Position numbers and translations under genes: made by a program. From Tissierellales bacterium (GTDB lineage: Bacteria; Bacillota; Clostridia; Tissierellales; JAOAQY01), in NCBI GenBank assembly GCA_025210965.1, contig JAOAQY010000108.1:1-33271 (forward strand): a stretch of DNA of 33,271 nt, written 5' to 3'. The notes beneath the pieces are model-generated. The model did not search any database, was not told the DNA's origin, and saw only the letters and a program-made list of their open reading frames with translations. Shown here piece by piece: positions 1 through 7,449 of this stretch. Position 1 is the stretch's first letter. Every line of letters starts with the position of its first letter.

Positions 1-183
1 GAAATACGGATTGTAGATAGGTGGTATCCATCATCAAAACTATGCTCATGTTGCGGGCACATAAAGAAAGACTTAAAACTTTCTGATAGAGTTTATATCT
101 GCAATGAATGTGGTTTAGTTATTGACAGGGATCTACAAGCAAGTATTAATCTTAGAGATGCAAAAACTTACAAAATAGCATGA
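1..183 (+). CDS. tnpB: TnpB (OrfB) RNA-guided nuclease, C-terminal fragment cut by window edge
   Basis: The first 60 codons visible are the C-terminal end of TnpB, the transposon-encoded RNA-guided endonuclease ancestral to Cas12. The fragment shows the zinc ribbon, with Cys pairs at fragment positions 15/18 (in the CSCCG context) and 34/37 (CNECG). It is followed by IDRD and then a SINL variant of the usual DRDxNAAxN motif, which carries the third RuvC acidic residue. The reading frame enters from position 1 with no start, so the 5' part lies upstream of the window. The stop is TGA at 181-183. The visible segment is intact, with no frameshift, so the element could be active. Whether tnpA accompanies it is unknown. 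Confidence 0.88.
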   Translation, partial: EIRIVDRWYPSSKLCSCCGHIKKDLKLSDRVYICNECGLVIDRDLQASINLRDAKTYKIA

Positions 184-306
184 TAAAGCTGTTGTAAGTA
201 TGTACGGATGGCTAGTTCGGAATTTACGCCCTCGGAGTGTTATAGCAAATGAGAGTAGTGTACTCCTGCAGTCACAAAATCAGACACGCTGAACAGGGAA
301 TAATCT
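184..306 (+). ncRNA. Candidate omega-RNA (reRNA) of the TnpB element
   Basis: TnpB guide RNAs are made from the 3' end of tnpB plus the right end of the element. Just after the tnpB stop, a structured-looking non-coding stretch contains a small hairpin around 222-240 (ACGCC...GGAGTGT with a CTCG-type loop), a pattern I associate with right ends of this family. The guide would begin where the element ends, so it would match the start region of the neighbouring dehydrogenase gene. Boundaries are estimated; no alignment was possible. Confidence 0.42.
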
Positions 307-342
307 CGATATGGGTAGATTTGTCCATATTTTGAGTAGCAG

Positions 343-1467
343 ATGTTTGATATGAAAGCGTTTAACTATTCTATGCCGGTTGAAATTTTGTCTGGTAAAA
401 ATATTATTTGTGATAAATATGAGATTTTTGGAAAACATGGCAAACGAGCGATGATTATTACTGGGGGATCTTCTTCGAAGAAAAATGGTTCGCTAAGCGA
501 TGTAGAATTTGCTTTGAAAAAGAGTAAAATAGATTATTTTATATTTGATGAAGTAGAAGAAAATCCAAGCATTGAAACAGTCGAGAAAGCAAGGAAATTA
601 GCGCAGAGATTTGATGTTGATTTCATAGTTGGGATTGGCGGAGGCTCACCCATTGATGCTGGAAAAGCAGTGGCTATATTATTAGCTAATCTAGACATGG
701 ATGCTAAGGACATATTTGATACTCCAAATTTAAATTCAATACCACTTATAGCAGTTCCGACTACAGCGGGTACAGGTACAGAAGTTACTCAATATGCTAT
801 ACTTACAGACCATAGAGCGAAAACAAAGAGAAATTTCAATCAGAGTGTATTTCCTAAAGTAGCATTTTTGGATGCTAGCTATTTGATGACAACACCAGAT
901 GAAGTTACTATAAATACTTCAATAGATGCACTTTCACATTTGATAGAGGGATATTTGTCATCTAAATCGAATTTCATGAGTGATATATTTGCAAGAGAAG
1001 GATTGAGACTGTTTTCAGAAGTAAAAGATAGTATTAAAAAAAGGGCGTTTGATTTTGATGTAAGAGAAAAATTATTATGGATATCGACATTGGCAGGAAT
1101 AGTAATTGCTCAATCGGGGACATCATTGCCTCATGGAATGGGTTATGCACTCACATATAATAAGGGATTGAAACATGGTATGGCCAATGGGATTCTTTTA
1201 GCAGAGTATTTAAATTGTTCAAAATCGCTTTATAAAGTAGAGGATATAATAAATTTGATGAGATTTGCTAGCATAGAAAATTTTGGAATATATTTGAAGA
1301 GCTTGTTTGGAGATATTAATTTAGAAATTGATGAAAGTGAATTAAGGGACTATGCAAATTCTATGATGGAGAATAAGGGAAAATTAAAAAATCATCCATT
1401 GGATATAAATTTTGACCAAATGTACGATATATATTTTCAGAGTTTAAAAAAATATATAATTAAATAG
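343..1467 (+). CDS. Iron-containing alcohol dehydrogenase family protein
   Basis: A 374-residue group III (iron-dependent) alcohol dehydrogenase, likely a cytosolic NAD(P)H-linked oxidoreductase of short-chain alcohols or aldehydes; substrate unknown. The nucleotide-binding GGGS is at 99-102 with Asp105 (GGGSPID), followed by TTAGTGTEVT at 140-149. The four metal ligands expected from the family are present: Asp195, His199, His264 and His278. Length is typical. Family members usually begin with a sequence like that at Met4 (ATG at 352: MKAFNYSMP), so the true start may be 352 rather than 343. Neither ATG has a clear Shine-Dalgarno site. The insertion sequence ends immediately upstream, so the gene may have lost its own promoter and ribosome binding site. 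A perfect terminator follows, so it is probably monocistronic. Confidence 0.88.
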   Translation: MFDMKAFNYSMPVEILSGKNIICDKYEIFGKHGKRAMIITGGSSSKKNGSLSDVEFALKKSKIDYFIFDEVEENPSIETVEKARKLAQRFDVDFIVGIGGGSPIDAGKAVAILLANLDMDAKDIFDTPNLNSIPLIAVPTTAGTGTEVTQYAILTDHRAKTKRNFNQSVFPKVAFLDASYLMTTPDEVTINTSIDALSHLIEGYLSSKSNFMSDIFAREGLRLFSEVKDSIKKRAFDFDVREKLLWISTLAGIVIAQSGTSLPHGMGYALTYNKGLKHGMANGILLAEYLNCSKSLYKVEDIINLMRFASIENFGIYLKSLFGDINLEIDESELRDYANSMMENKGKLKNHPLDINFDQMYDIYFQSLKKYIIK

Positions 1468-1481
1468 AAATATAATATTTG

Positions 1482-1540
1482 CAGGTGCTTTTTTCAAAAA
1501 TAAGTTTTTAATTTTATTTTTGAAAAAAGCACCTGTTTTT
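1482..1540 (+). terminator. Rho-independent terminator after the alcohol dehydrogenase
   Basis: A perfect 22-bp inverted repeat (arms 1482-1503 and 1514-1535) with a 10-nt loop is followed by TTTTT at 1536-1540. The rest of the 334-bp gap to the next gene holds one good promoter (1643-1671) and AT-rich sequence in which I see no other gene. Confidence 0.93.
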
Positions 1541-1642
1541 GTATTCAAAAAATTAAATATAAAAGAAAAATGAGCAATAATAATTTAATGGAAATCTAAA
1601 TAATAATTTCAATATATTAAAAATATGTAATCGGATTAACGG

Positions 1643-1671
1643 TTGAATTTTTTGAAAATTAATACTATAAT
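1643..1671 (+). promoter_or_regulatory. Predicted vegetative promoter of the pepP-POT operon
   Basis: TTGAAT (1643-1648), a 17-bp spacer, then a consensus TATAAT (1666-1671). Transcription would start near 1678, giving a leader of about 120 nt before the aminopeptidase gene. No riboswitch fold was recognised in the leader. Confidence 0.6.
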
Positions 1672-1801
1672 TACAGTGAAACTTATAAAATTTCAGTATT
1701 ATAAAATTTTTTGCAACAGAAAAGTGATAAATGTTATGAAACTGGATGAATAAGGTGGGGTCATATTTTTAGAATTATTATTTGAAAGCGAGGGGAATAA
1801 G

Positions 1802-3601
1802 ATGGGCGAAAGTGTAAAAAGTAGAATTTCAAAACTTAGAGAGTTAATGAATCAAAATGGTATGGATGCTTACGTAGTACCGTCAGCAGATAATCATCAA
1901 AGTGAATACGTTGGTGAATTTTTTAAGGCTAGAGCTTTTGTAACCGGTTTTACAGGATCAGCTGGAACTGCAGTTATAACTAAAGACGAAGCTGGTCTTT
2001 GGACAGACGGTAGATATTTTCTTCAAGCAGAAAAGCAATTAGAGGGAAGTGGTATTAAGCTATTCAAGATGGGAAATCCAGGAGTGCCTACAGTAAATGA
2101 GTTTATAGAAGAGAAGATGCCTCAAAACGGGACATTAGGTTTTGATGGAAGACTTATGGCTATGGGCGAAGGCAATGAATTTGTAAAGCAACTCGAATAC
2201 AAAAATGTAGGTATTGAATATAGCCATGACTTAGTAGATAAGGTATGGGAAAACAGACCAGAGATTGCAAAAGAGCCTGTATTTTTACTTGATGAAAAAT
2301 ATTCAGGGGAATCAAGAGCTTCAAAATTAAAAAGAGTAAGAGAAGTAATGAGAGAGAATAAAGCTAGCCATCATGTAATCACAAGCTTAGATGATATTGC
2401 ATGGCTATTAAATGTAAGAGGTAGCGATGTTTTGTATTCTCCTTTAGTTCTTTGCTATGCAGTAGTTGGTTTAGAAAGTGTTGAATTATTTATTGATCAA
2501 AGTCGTTTGAACAACGAAGTAAAATCATCACTAGATAAAGATAGAGTTACATTAAGACCTTATAACGATATATATGAATATGTAAAATCATTTAATAGTG
2601 AAGATGTTGTAATGATAGATCCAGATAGAGTAAATTATGCATTATATAAAAACATACCTACTTCAACTAAAAAAGTAGAGCGTGAGAATCCAACAACACT
2701 TTTCAAGGCAATAAAAAATGATATTGAGCTTGCAAATATAGAAAAAGCTCATATAAAAGATGGAGTTGCAATTACTAAATTTATGTATTGGCTAAAGCAA
2801 AATGTTGGCAAAAATACAGTAACTGAAATTAGTGCATCTGACAAATTGAGATCATTTAGAGAAGAACAAGAAGGGTACCTATGGGAAAGTTTTGCTCCAA
2901 TTTGTGCGTTTAAAGATCATGCAGCTATGATGCACTATTCTGCAACACCAAAGTCTGATGTAGAGCTTACAAAGGGACATTTGTTCTTAACTGATACTGG
3001 TGGAAACTATTACGAAGGAACTACAGATATTACTAGAACTTTTGCATTAGGCGAAATTTCTAGAGAAGTGAAAAAACACTACACTATAGTAGCTAAGAGT
3101 ATGATGAGTTTAGCTCGAGCTAAGTTCTTATATGGTTGTAGAGGATACAACTTAGATGTATTAGCTAGAGAGCCAATTTGGAATTTAGATATAGACTACA
3201 AGTGTGGAACAGGACATGGTGTTGGATATTTGCTTAATATACACGAAGGTCCAAGTGGTTTTAGATGGCAAGTAGTGCCTTCAAAACATGAAACACATAT
3301 ATTAGAAGCTGGAATGGTAATAACTGATGAGCCAGGAATATATATCGACGGTTCACATGGTATTAGAATTGAAAATGAGCTAATACTTAGAAAAGGTGTA
3401 GAAAATGAGTTTGGACAATTTATGCATTTTGAACCTGTGACTTATGCACCTATAGACTTAGATGCTATTGATCCAGCAGAGCTAAATGAAGACGATAGAG
3501 CTTATTTAAATAGCTATCATGAGACAGTTTATAACAAATTATCTGAGCATTTGACACAAGAAGAGAGAGAATGGTTAAAAGAATATACAAGAGCTATTTA
3601 G
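1802..3601 (+). CDS. pepP: Xaa-Pro aminopeptidase (aminopeptidase P, M24B family)
   Basis: This 599-residue cytosolic metallopeptidase removes N-terminal residues that precede proline. It is the long, three-domain form: two creatinase-like N-terminal domains (about 1-160 and 160-310), then the pita-bread M24 catalytic domain (about 315-540) and a C-terminal extension. All five metal ligands are visible: Asp398 (TDTGG), Asp409 (TTDITRTF), His472 (GTGHGVG), Glu510 (TDEPGIYI) and Glu524 (RIENEL). The start ATG has a good GAGGGG ribosome binding site at 1791-1796. It is followed after 55 bp by a proton-coupled peptide transporter, which suggests one transcript for importing peptides and then hydrolysing the proline-containing ones. 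Confidence 0.94.
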   Translation: MGESVKSRISKLRELMNQNGMDAYVVPSADNHQSEYVGEFFKARAFVTGFTGSAGTAVITKDEAGLWTDGRYFLQAEKQLEGSGIKLFKMGNPGVPTVNEFIEEKMPQNGTLGFDGRLMAMGEGNEFVKQLEYKNVGIEYSHDLVDKVWENRPEIAKEPVFLLDEKYSGESRASKLKRVREVMRENKASHHVITSLDDIAWLLNVRGSDVLYSPLVLCYAVVGLESVELFIDQSRLNNEVKSSLDKDRVTLRPYNDIYEYVKSFNSEDVVMIDPDRVNYALYKNIPTSTKKVERENPTTLFKAIKNDIELANIEKAHIKDGVAITKFMYWLKQNVGKNTVTEISASDKLRSFREEQEGYLWESFAPICAFKDHAAMMHYSATPKSDVELTKGHLFLTDTGGNYYEGTTDITRTFALGEISREVKKHYTIVAKSMMSLARAKFLYGCRGYNLDVLAREPIWNLDIDYKCGTGHGVGYLLNIHEGPSGFRWQVVPSKHETHILEAGMVITDEPGIYIDGSHGIRIENELILRKGVENEFGQFMHFEPVTYAPIDLDAIDPAELNEDDRAYLNSYHETVYNKLSEHLTQEEREWLKEYTRAI

Positions 3602-3656
3602 AAACTAATTAAGTTATATTCAAATGTTATTCAAAATTTGATTTGGAGGGGAATCT

Positions 3657-5036
3657 ATGTCTAATACAGCAGTAAAAAACAAAAAACCATTTGGATTTTA
3701 TGTATGCAGTTTAGCATTTACATTTGAGAGAATGGCGTATTATTCAGCTAAATTCTTGATATTTGCTTTTGTTGCTGCAACAATTATTGAGGGTGGACTT
3801 GGCCTTACAAAAATAGAAGCAGCAGCGCTTCAGGCAAACCTTGTTGCATTTACTTATTTGGCACCTATAGTTGGTGGATATATTTCAGATAACTATATAG
3901 GAGCTAGATATTGCGTTCCAGTCGGACTTATACTTATGGCAGGTGGCTATTTCTTTGGAAGTACAGCTACAAGCGCGGCGGGAATCAATATAATGATAGT
4001 ATTAGTATCAATTGGTACAGGTTTATTTAAGGGGAATGTATCTGCGATAAGTGGTTATCTCTTTGATAATGAAAAACAGCTGGATTCAGCGTTCTCACTT
4101 CAGTACTCATTTGTAAATGTAGGATCGTTTATAGGGACTACGGTAGTGGGGTATTTAGTTACTAGTACATTTGTACATGGCTCAGTTCAAGGTTTTAGAC
4201 CAGCATTTCAGCTTTGTGCAGCATTTTGTGTGGTAGATGCTATTTGGTTTTTATTAGGAATGAAACATCTAGGAGATATCGGTAAAAGACCATTTAAAGC
4301 CGGTAAGCACGTAGAGGGAGAAGTGTCAACAATTGAAAATAAACCTCTTAATACATCAGAGAAAAAGAGAATATTTGCAATTATATTGATTTCATTATTC
4401 TCAGTAGTGTTCTGGGTATTTTGGTATTTGACTTATCTTGCAGTCTATGACTATGCAGAGAGTTTTATACAGCTTCAATATGGAAACTTTGAAGTACCTC
4501 TTTTATGGTTTGACTCTCTAAATGCATTTGTTTGTATTGCTATGGGTCCAATCTTAGGAGCTCTTTGGTTTAAACTTTCAAAGAGACCACAAGGAGATTT
4601 GAGTTTGTTCAAAAAGTTAGCTCTTGGGCTTAGCTTCTTGGCATTTGCATTTTTAACATTAGTTGGTGCTGAAATTTCAAGAGGAGTAGGTGCAGATCCT
4701 AGTTCAAAAGCTAGTATAATTTGGATAATTGCATTTGGAATACTATTGACTATTGGAGAAATGCTATTCTCTCCACTTGGAAACTCATTTGTTACAAAAT
4801 ACGCTCCTGCTAAAATGTTTGCACTTTTGATGGGTGTTTGGACATTTGCATCGTTCTTAGCTGGTAGATCATATGCTTGGATTTATGCTATTACGTCAAA
4901 AATGCCAATAATGAAAGCGTATACTGTTATTCCGGCGATATTATTTGTTTGCGCGGTATTGTTATTTGTATTCGATAAGAAATTGATGAAATTACTTGAA
5001 GAAGATGACAAAAAGAAAGTGAAACAAACAGCATAA
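3657..5036 (+). CDS. POT/PTR-family proton-dependent oligopeptide transporter
   Basis: A 459-residue, multi-pass membrane protein of the POT (PTR2) branch of the major facilitator superfamily, expected to import di- and tripeptides with protons. The signature around residues 20-30 (TFERMAYYSAK) matches the POT helix-1 motif. A second family-like segment GLFKGNVSAI follows around residue 122, where POT proteins carry their GxGxxKxNVS-type motif. The usual ExxER proton-coupling motif is incomplete: Glu24-Arg25 are present but the first Glu position (21) is Phe. A strong GGAGGGG site precedes the ATG. It sits 55 bp after pepP and ends just before a bidirectional terminator. The substrate is inferred from family and neighbour only. 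Confidence 0.9.
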   Translation: MSNTAVKNKKPFGFYVCSLAFTFERMAYYSAKFLIFAFVAATIIEGGLGLTKIEAAALQANLVAFTYLAPIVGGYISDNYIGARYCVPVGLILMAGGYFFGSTATSAAGINIMIVLVSIGTGLFKGNVSAISGYLFDNEKQLDSAFSLQYSFVNVGSFIGTTVVGYLVTSTFVHGSVQGFRPAFQLCAAFCVVDAIWFLLGMKHLGDIGKRPFKAGKHVEGEVSTIENKPLNTSEKKRIFAIILISLFSVVFWVFWYLTYLAVYDYAESFIQLQYGNFEVPLLWFDSLNAFVCIAMGPILGALWFKLSKRPQGDLSLFKKLALGLSFLAFAFLTLVGAEISRGVGADPSSKASIIWIIAFGILLTIGEMLFSPLGNSFVTKYAPAKMFALLMGVWTFASFLAGRSYAWIYAITSKMPIMKAYTVIPAILFVCAVLLFVFDKKLMKLLEEDDKKKVKQTA

Positions 5037-5047
5037 AGATAGAAAAG

Positions 5048-5090
5048 AAACTAGCTGTCACATGATTTTTTCATGTGACAGCTAGTTTTT
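5048..5090. terminator. Shared bidirectional terminator between converging genes
   Basis: An 18-bp inverted repeat (5048-5065 with 5071-5088) has a T-run on the plus side (5086-5090) and a T-rich tract on the minus side. It serves the peptide transporter and the converging ureohydrolase gene, whose TAA stop at 5089-5091 touches the hairpin. Confidence 0.9.
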
Positions 5091-6129
5091 AAATATCGTA
5101 TATGATAGAAAGATTGTGCTCTGATGCGAGAGTACTGACTATACTAAATATCAAAACTGCTGCTAAGCTAGCAGTTGAATTATCTAAGTCAAATCTTGGA
5201 GAAACTTCAGCTATGTCGAAACTTATGAGTTTTCCTGATTTAACTATGTGTTTGATTAGCTTTATAGCTCTTTCAGGATCAATGCCAAGTGGCTGAGGGG
5301 CACTTACTCCAGGTGCATTTGCAGAAGAAAAAACATCAGCACAAATAGTCATATATATATCAGTATTTTGTTTTATAAAATCATCTATTTTTTCTGTAAT
5401 ACCCCATAAATCAGCATTTTGTATATCTTTTGCGAGAAGATATTGAGCACCTAATTTGTGAGCAGTTTTGAATAAATCAACGGTATTTCCACTGCGCTGA
5501 ATTCCGAGGCAAAGATAATTGTATGGAAGTTGATTTGCAATACAATAGTCAGCAATCTGTCTGAACATAGTTCCAGAAGTTCCGCCATTATTGTAAGGTC
5601 TGATGTCAAAATGAGCATCAAAATTTATTATGCCCAATTTACTTTTATCATTATCATTTAGTAAATATTGTTTTAGACCATGATAGTGTCCTAATGCAAC
5701 AGCATGGCCACCTCCCAAGATTATTGGAAATAAGCCTAAGTTTAAAATACGATTGACCATGTGTGATAAATCTTTTTGCGCCCGTTCTAAATCTTTTCCA
5801 AAAGGTATTATATTTCCAGCATCGTATATCTTTAAACTTTTATCAAAAGCACAGGGTCTATTCATAAGTTCTTTTCTTATACTATTCGGTCCATTTGCAG
5901 TACCTATTCGTCCCTTATTTCGTTCAACGCCTATATCACTACAAAAACCAATTATGGCGATTCCAAGTTTATGATTAAAGTTTTCTTTTTTTATATTATT
6001 CAGATCAATACATTGTACCCATTGATGCCAGCGGAAGGCATCGTAATTATCTTTGCTATCAATTCTGCCCTTCCAAAAAGATTGGGAGATAGTTTCGTAT
6101 CCTACAGGAAGATTTTCGTTTCTATTCAT
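5089..6129 (-). CDS. Ureohydrolase, formimidoylglutamase-like (arginase superfamily)
   Basis: A 346-residue binuclear-manganese hydrolase of the arginase/agmatinase/formimidoylglutamase superfamily, which cleaves C-N bonds of guanidino or formimino substrates. Ligand motifs are GGGH (His142) and DAHFDIR (Asp171, His173, Asp175); the third motif reads TICADVF (Asp265). At position 263 a Cys stands where arginases have a metal-binding Asp. Glu308 matches the conserved acidic residue downstream. The APGVSAPQPLG segment (272-282) resembles HutG-type enzymes more than arginase or agmatinase, hence the call, but the substrate is not proven and no other histidine-degradation genes are nearby. An AGAGGTC site precedes the start. 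The gene diverges from the molybdopterin-binding protein gene, and its predicted promoter contains a perfect palindrome. Confidence 0.82.
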   Translation of the reverse strand: MNRNENLPVGYETISQSFWKGRIDSKDNYDAFRWHQWVQCIDLNNIKKENFNHKLGIAIIGFCSDIGVERNKGRIGTANGPNSIRKELMNRPCAFDKSLKIYDAGNIIPFGKDLERAQKDLSHMVNRILNLGLFPIILGGGHAVALGHYHGLKQYLLNDNDKSKLGIINFDAHFDIRPYNNGGTSGTMFRQIADYCIANQLPYNYLCLGIQRSGNTVDLFKTAHKLGAQYLLAKDIQNADLWGITEKIDDFIKQNTDIYMTICADVFSSANAPGVSAPQPLGIDPERAIKLIKHIVKSGKLISFDIAEVSPRFDLDNSTASLAAVLIFSIVSTLASEHNLSIIYDI

Positions 6130-6219
6130 GATTTAGAGACCTCTTTTCTAAAAAAATTTAAAAATGGTAAACTTAGTCGAAAATATAATAACATGATTTG
6201 AAAGATGTGGCTAGCGAAA

Positions 6220-6247
6220 ATTATAGTTTTACATGTAAAAGAATCAA
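6220..6247 (-). promoter_or_regulatory. Predicted promoter of the ureohydrolase gene with palindromic operator
   Basis: Read on the minus strand: TTGATT (6247-6242), a 16-bp spacer, then TATAAT (6225-6220). The spacer is almost filled by the perfect 14-bp palindrome TTTTACATGTAAAA (6227-6240), an obvious repressor-type operator position. A half-site, ATGTAAAA, recurs at 6261-6268. The regulator is unknown. Confidence 0.5.
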
Positions 6248-6278
6248 AAGATTGAAAAAAATGTAAAACAGGAGTATT

Positions 6279-6332
6279 ATGAACTTAGGTACTATAAAAA
6301 ATGTCAATACTAAAATGGGTAGTATTGGTTAA
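6279..6332 (+). other. Possible 17-codon leader ORF with internal hairpin
   Basis: ATG at 6279 is preceded at good spacing by AGGAG (6270-6274) and opens a 17-codon frame ending TAA at 6330-6332 (MNLGTIKNVNTKMGSIG). An 8-bp inverted repeat lies inside it (CAATACTA 6305-6312, TAGTATTG 6320-6327, 7-nt loop). It sits upstream of the best promoter for the molybdenum operon, so it would need its own upstream promoter. It could be chance. Confidence 0.25.
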
Positions 6333-6346
6333 GCTTGGCTTTAGTT

Positions 6347-6376
6347 TTGGAAAAGATATTTTAGGTATAGTATAAA
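6347..6376 (+). promoter_or_regulatory. Predicted promoter of the molybdenum operon
   Basis: TTGGAA (6347-6352), an 18-bp spacer, then TATAAA (6371-6376). The resulting leader would be only about 20 nt, leaving no room for a molybdenum-cofactor riboswitch between this promoter and the gene. Confidence 0.42.
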
Positions 6377-6403
6377 ATGTATTTAAAGAACGGAGGAAGC
6401 AGT

Positions 6404-7426
6404 ATGTTTAAGACAGTAAAGGTGGAAGATGCCATAGGGATGGCAATTGCACATGATTTGACGAAGATAGTTCCAAATGAGTATAAGGGGCCTGCATTTA
6501 AAAAAGGCCACATAATAAGTAGCGATGATGTACAAAAATTAAAGGATATGGGGAAGTATCATATTTATGTATTAGAAATTGAAGAGGGAGTAATACATGA
6601 AAATGAAGCAGCAGATAGAATTGCAGCTTGTGCTGTCGGAAATGGATTGATTTGCAGTAAACCTTCTGAAGGGAAAATTACAATAAAATCAAGTATAGAT
6701 GGAGTTCTTAAAATAAATAGTGAAGCACTTTTTGAAGTTAATAGCGTGGATCAAGTAATGTTTTCTACTATTCATGGAAATAGTGTGTTAGAAAAAGATA
6801 AAAAGGTTGCAGGAACACGAGTAATCCCTCTTGTAATAGATGAAAAACAAATTGAGAAGGTTCAAAATATATGTCGTGAAAAAGGTCCATTAATATGGGC
6901 AAGACCGTTTTTAAATAAAAAAGCTGGAATCGTGGTTACTGGAAGTGAAGTATTTGATGGAAGGATAAAAGATAAATTTGGTCCAGTAATGGAAGAAAAA
7001 TTTAGAAAATTAGGTATAGAAGTTTTAGCTACTGAATATTCAAGAGATGATGCAGAAATGACTGCTGGAAAGATTGAAAATTTAATAAAACAAGGTGCTG
7101 AAATAATAATATGTGCAGGTGGAATGTCTGTTGATCCAGATGATTTGACACCAGCAGCTATAAAAGCAGTAAGTGATGAAGTGGTTACTTACGGAGCACC
7201 TGTACTTCCAGGGGCGATGTTTATGCTTGCTTATAAAGGGGACGTTGCTATAATGGGTGTACCAGCCTGTGCAATGTTTCACAGGGCAACAGCTTTAGAA
7301 CTAGTCTTACCACGTATAATTACTGGAGAGCGTATGAGTAAGGGGGATATAGTTCGCATGGGAGAAGGTGGATTTTGTTTAGGATGTGATGTTTGTACGT
7401 ATCCAGTATGTCCATTTGGAAAGTAA
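6404..7426 (+). CDS. Molybdopterin-binding protein (MoeA/MogA-fold) with C-terminal Cys tail
   Basis: A 340-residue cytosolic protein with a MoCF-biosynthesis (MogA/MoeA-like) domain at about 165-310, marked by the cofactor-binding segment CAGGMSVDPDD near 245. It probably handles molybdopterin or its metal-loaded form, matching the molybdate transporter genes downstream. The N-terminal half is not the normal MoeA domain set. The last 20 residues carry Cys325, Cys328, Cys331 and Cys336 (C-x2-C-x2-C-x4-C), a likely metal or Fe-S site. The start at 6404 is preferred because GGAGG (6392-6396) lies 7 nt upstream; an in-frame ATG at 6377 lies upstream of that site, at the end of the predicted promoter. 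It is 23 bp from modA, so they are co-transcribed. The precise step in Mo/W cofactor assembly is not known to me. Confidence 0.85.
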   Translation: MFKTVKVEDAIGMAIAHDLTKIVPNEYKGPAFKKGHIISSDDVQKLKDMGKYHIYVLEIEEGVIHENEAADRIAACAVGNGLICSKPSEGKITIKSSIDGVLKINSEALFEVNSVDQVMFSTIHGNSVLEKDKKVAGTRVIPLVIDEKQIEKVQNICREKGPLIWARPFLNKKAGIVVTGSEVFDGRIKDKFGPVMEEKFRKLGIEVLATEYSRDDAEMTAGKIENLIKQGAEIIICAGGMSVDPDDLTPAAIKAVSDEVVTYGAPVLPGAMFMLAYKGDVAIMGVPACAMFHRATALELVLPRIITGERMSKGDIVRMGEGGFCLGCDVCTYPVCPFGK

Positions 7427-7449
7427 TATTATAGTTTTGGAGGATGAAA

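Larger units (their letters stand above)
1..342 (+). mobile_element. Right end of a TnpB-encoding insertion sequence (partial)
   Basis: The window opens inside an IS200/IS605- or IS607-type element: the 3' end of tnpB is followed by about 150 bp of non-coding right-end sequence that runs up to the alcohol dehydrogenase start. An imperfect dyad (ATATGG at 309-314, CCATAT at 325-330) is a candidate subterminal hairpin of the right end. The left end and any tnpA lie outside the window. The exact right boundary cannot be fixed without an empty-site comparison; I place it near 335-342. Confidence 0.6.

Noticed and set aside
309-330. Rho-independent terminator before the alcohol dehydrogenase
   Set aside because: The dyad is only 6 bp with a 10-nt loop and has no proper T-run; a transposon subterminal hairpin explains it better.
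1541-1801. T-box or riboswitch in the leader of the aminopeptidase gene
   Set aside because: There is no T-box sequence, no terminator hairpin before the start codon, and only AT-rich sequence after the predicted start site.
5102-6201. Plus-strand open frames of 64-76 codons opposite the ureohydrolase
   Set aside because: They lie antisense to a gene with complete family motifs, lack matching ribosome binding sites and have no recognisable protein features.
6248-6403. A molybdenum-cofactor riboswitch upstream of the molybdopterin-binding protein gene
   Set aside because: The best promoter leaves only about a 20-nt leader, and the region upstream shows no large multi-stem fold beyond one 8-bp hairpin.
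7376-7426. Selenocysteine or frameshift at the Cys-rich end of the molybdopterin-binding protein
   Set aside because: The frame ends in a normal TAA after PFGK, no in-frame TGA occurs, and no SECIS-like hairpin was seen.
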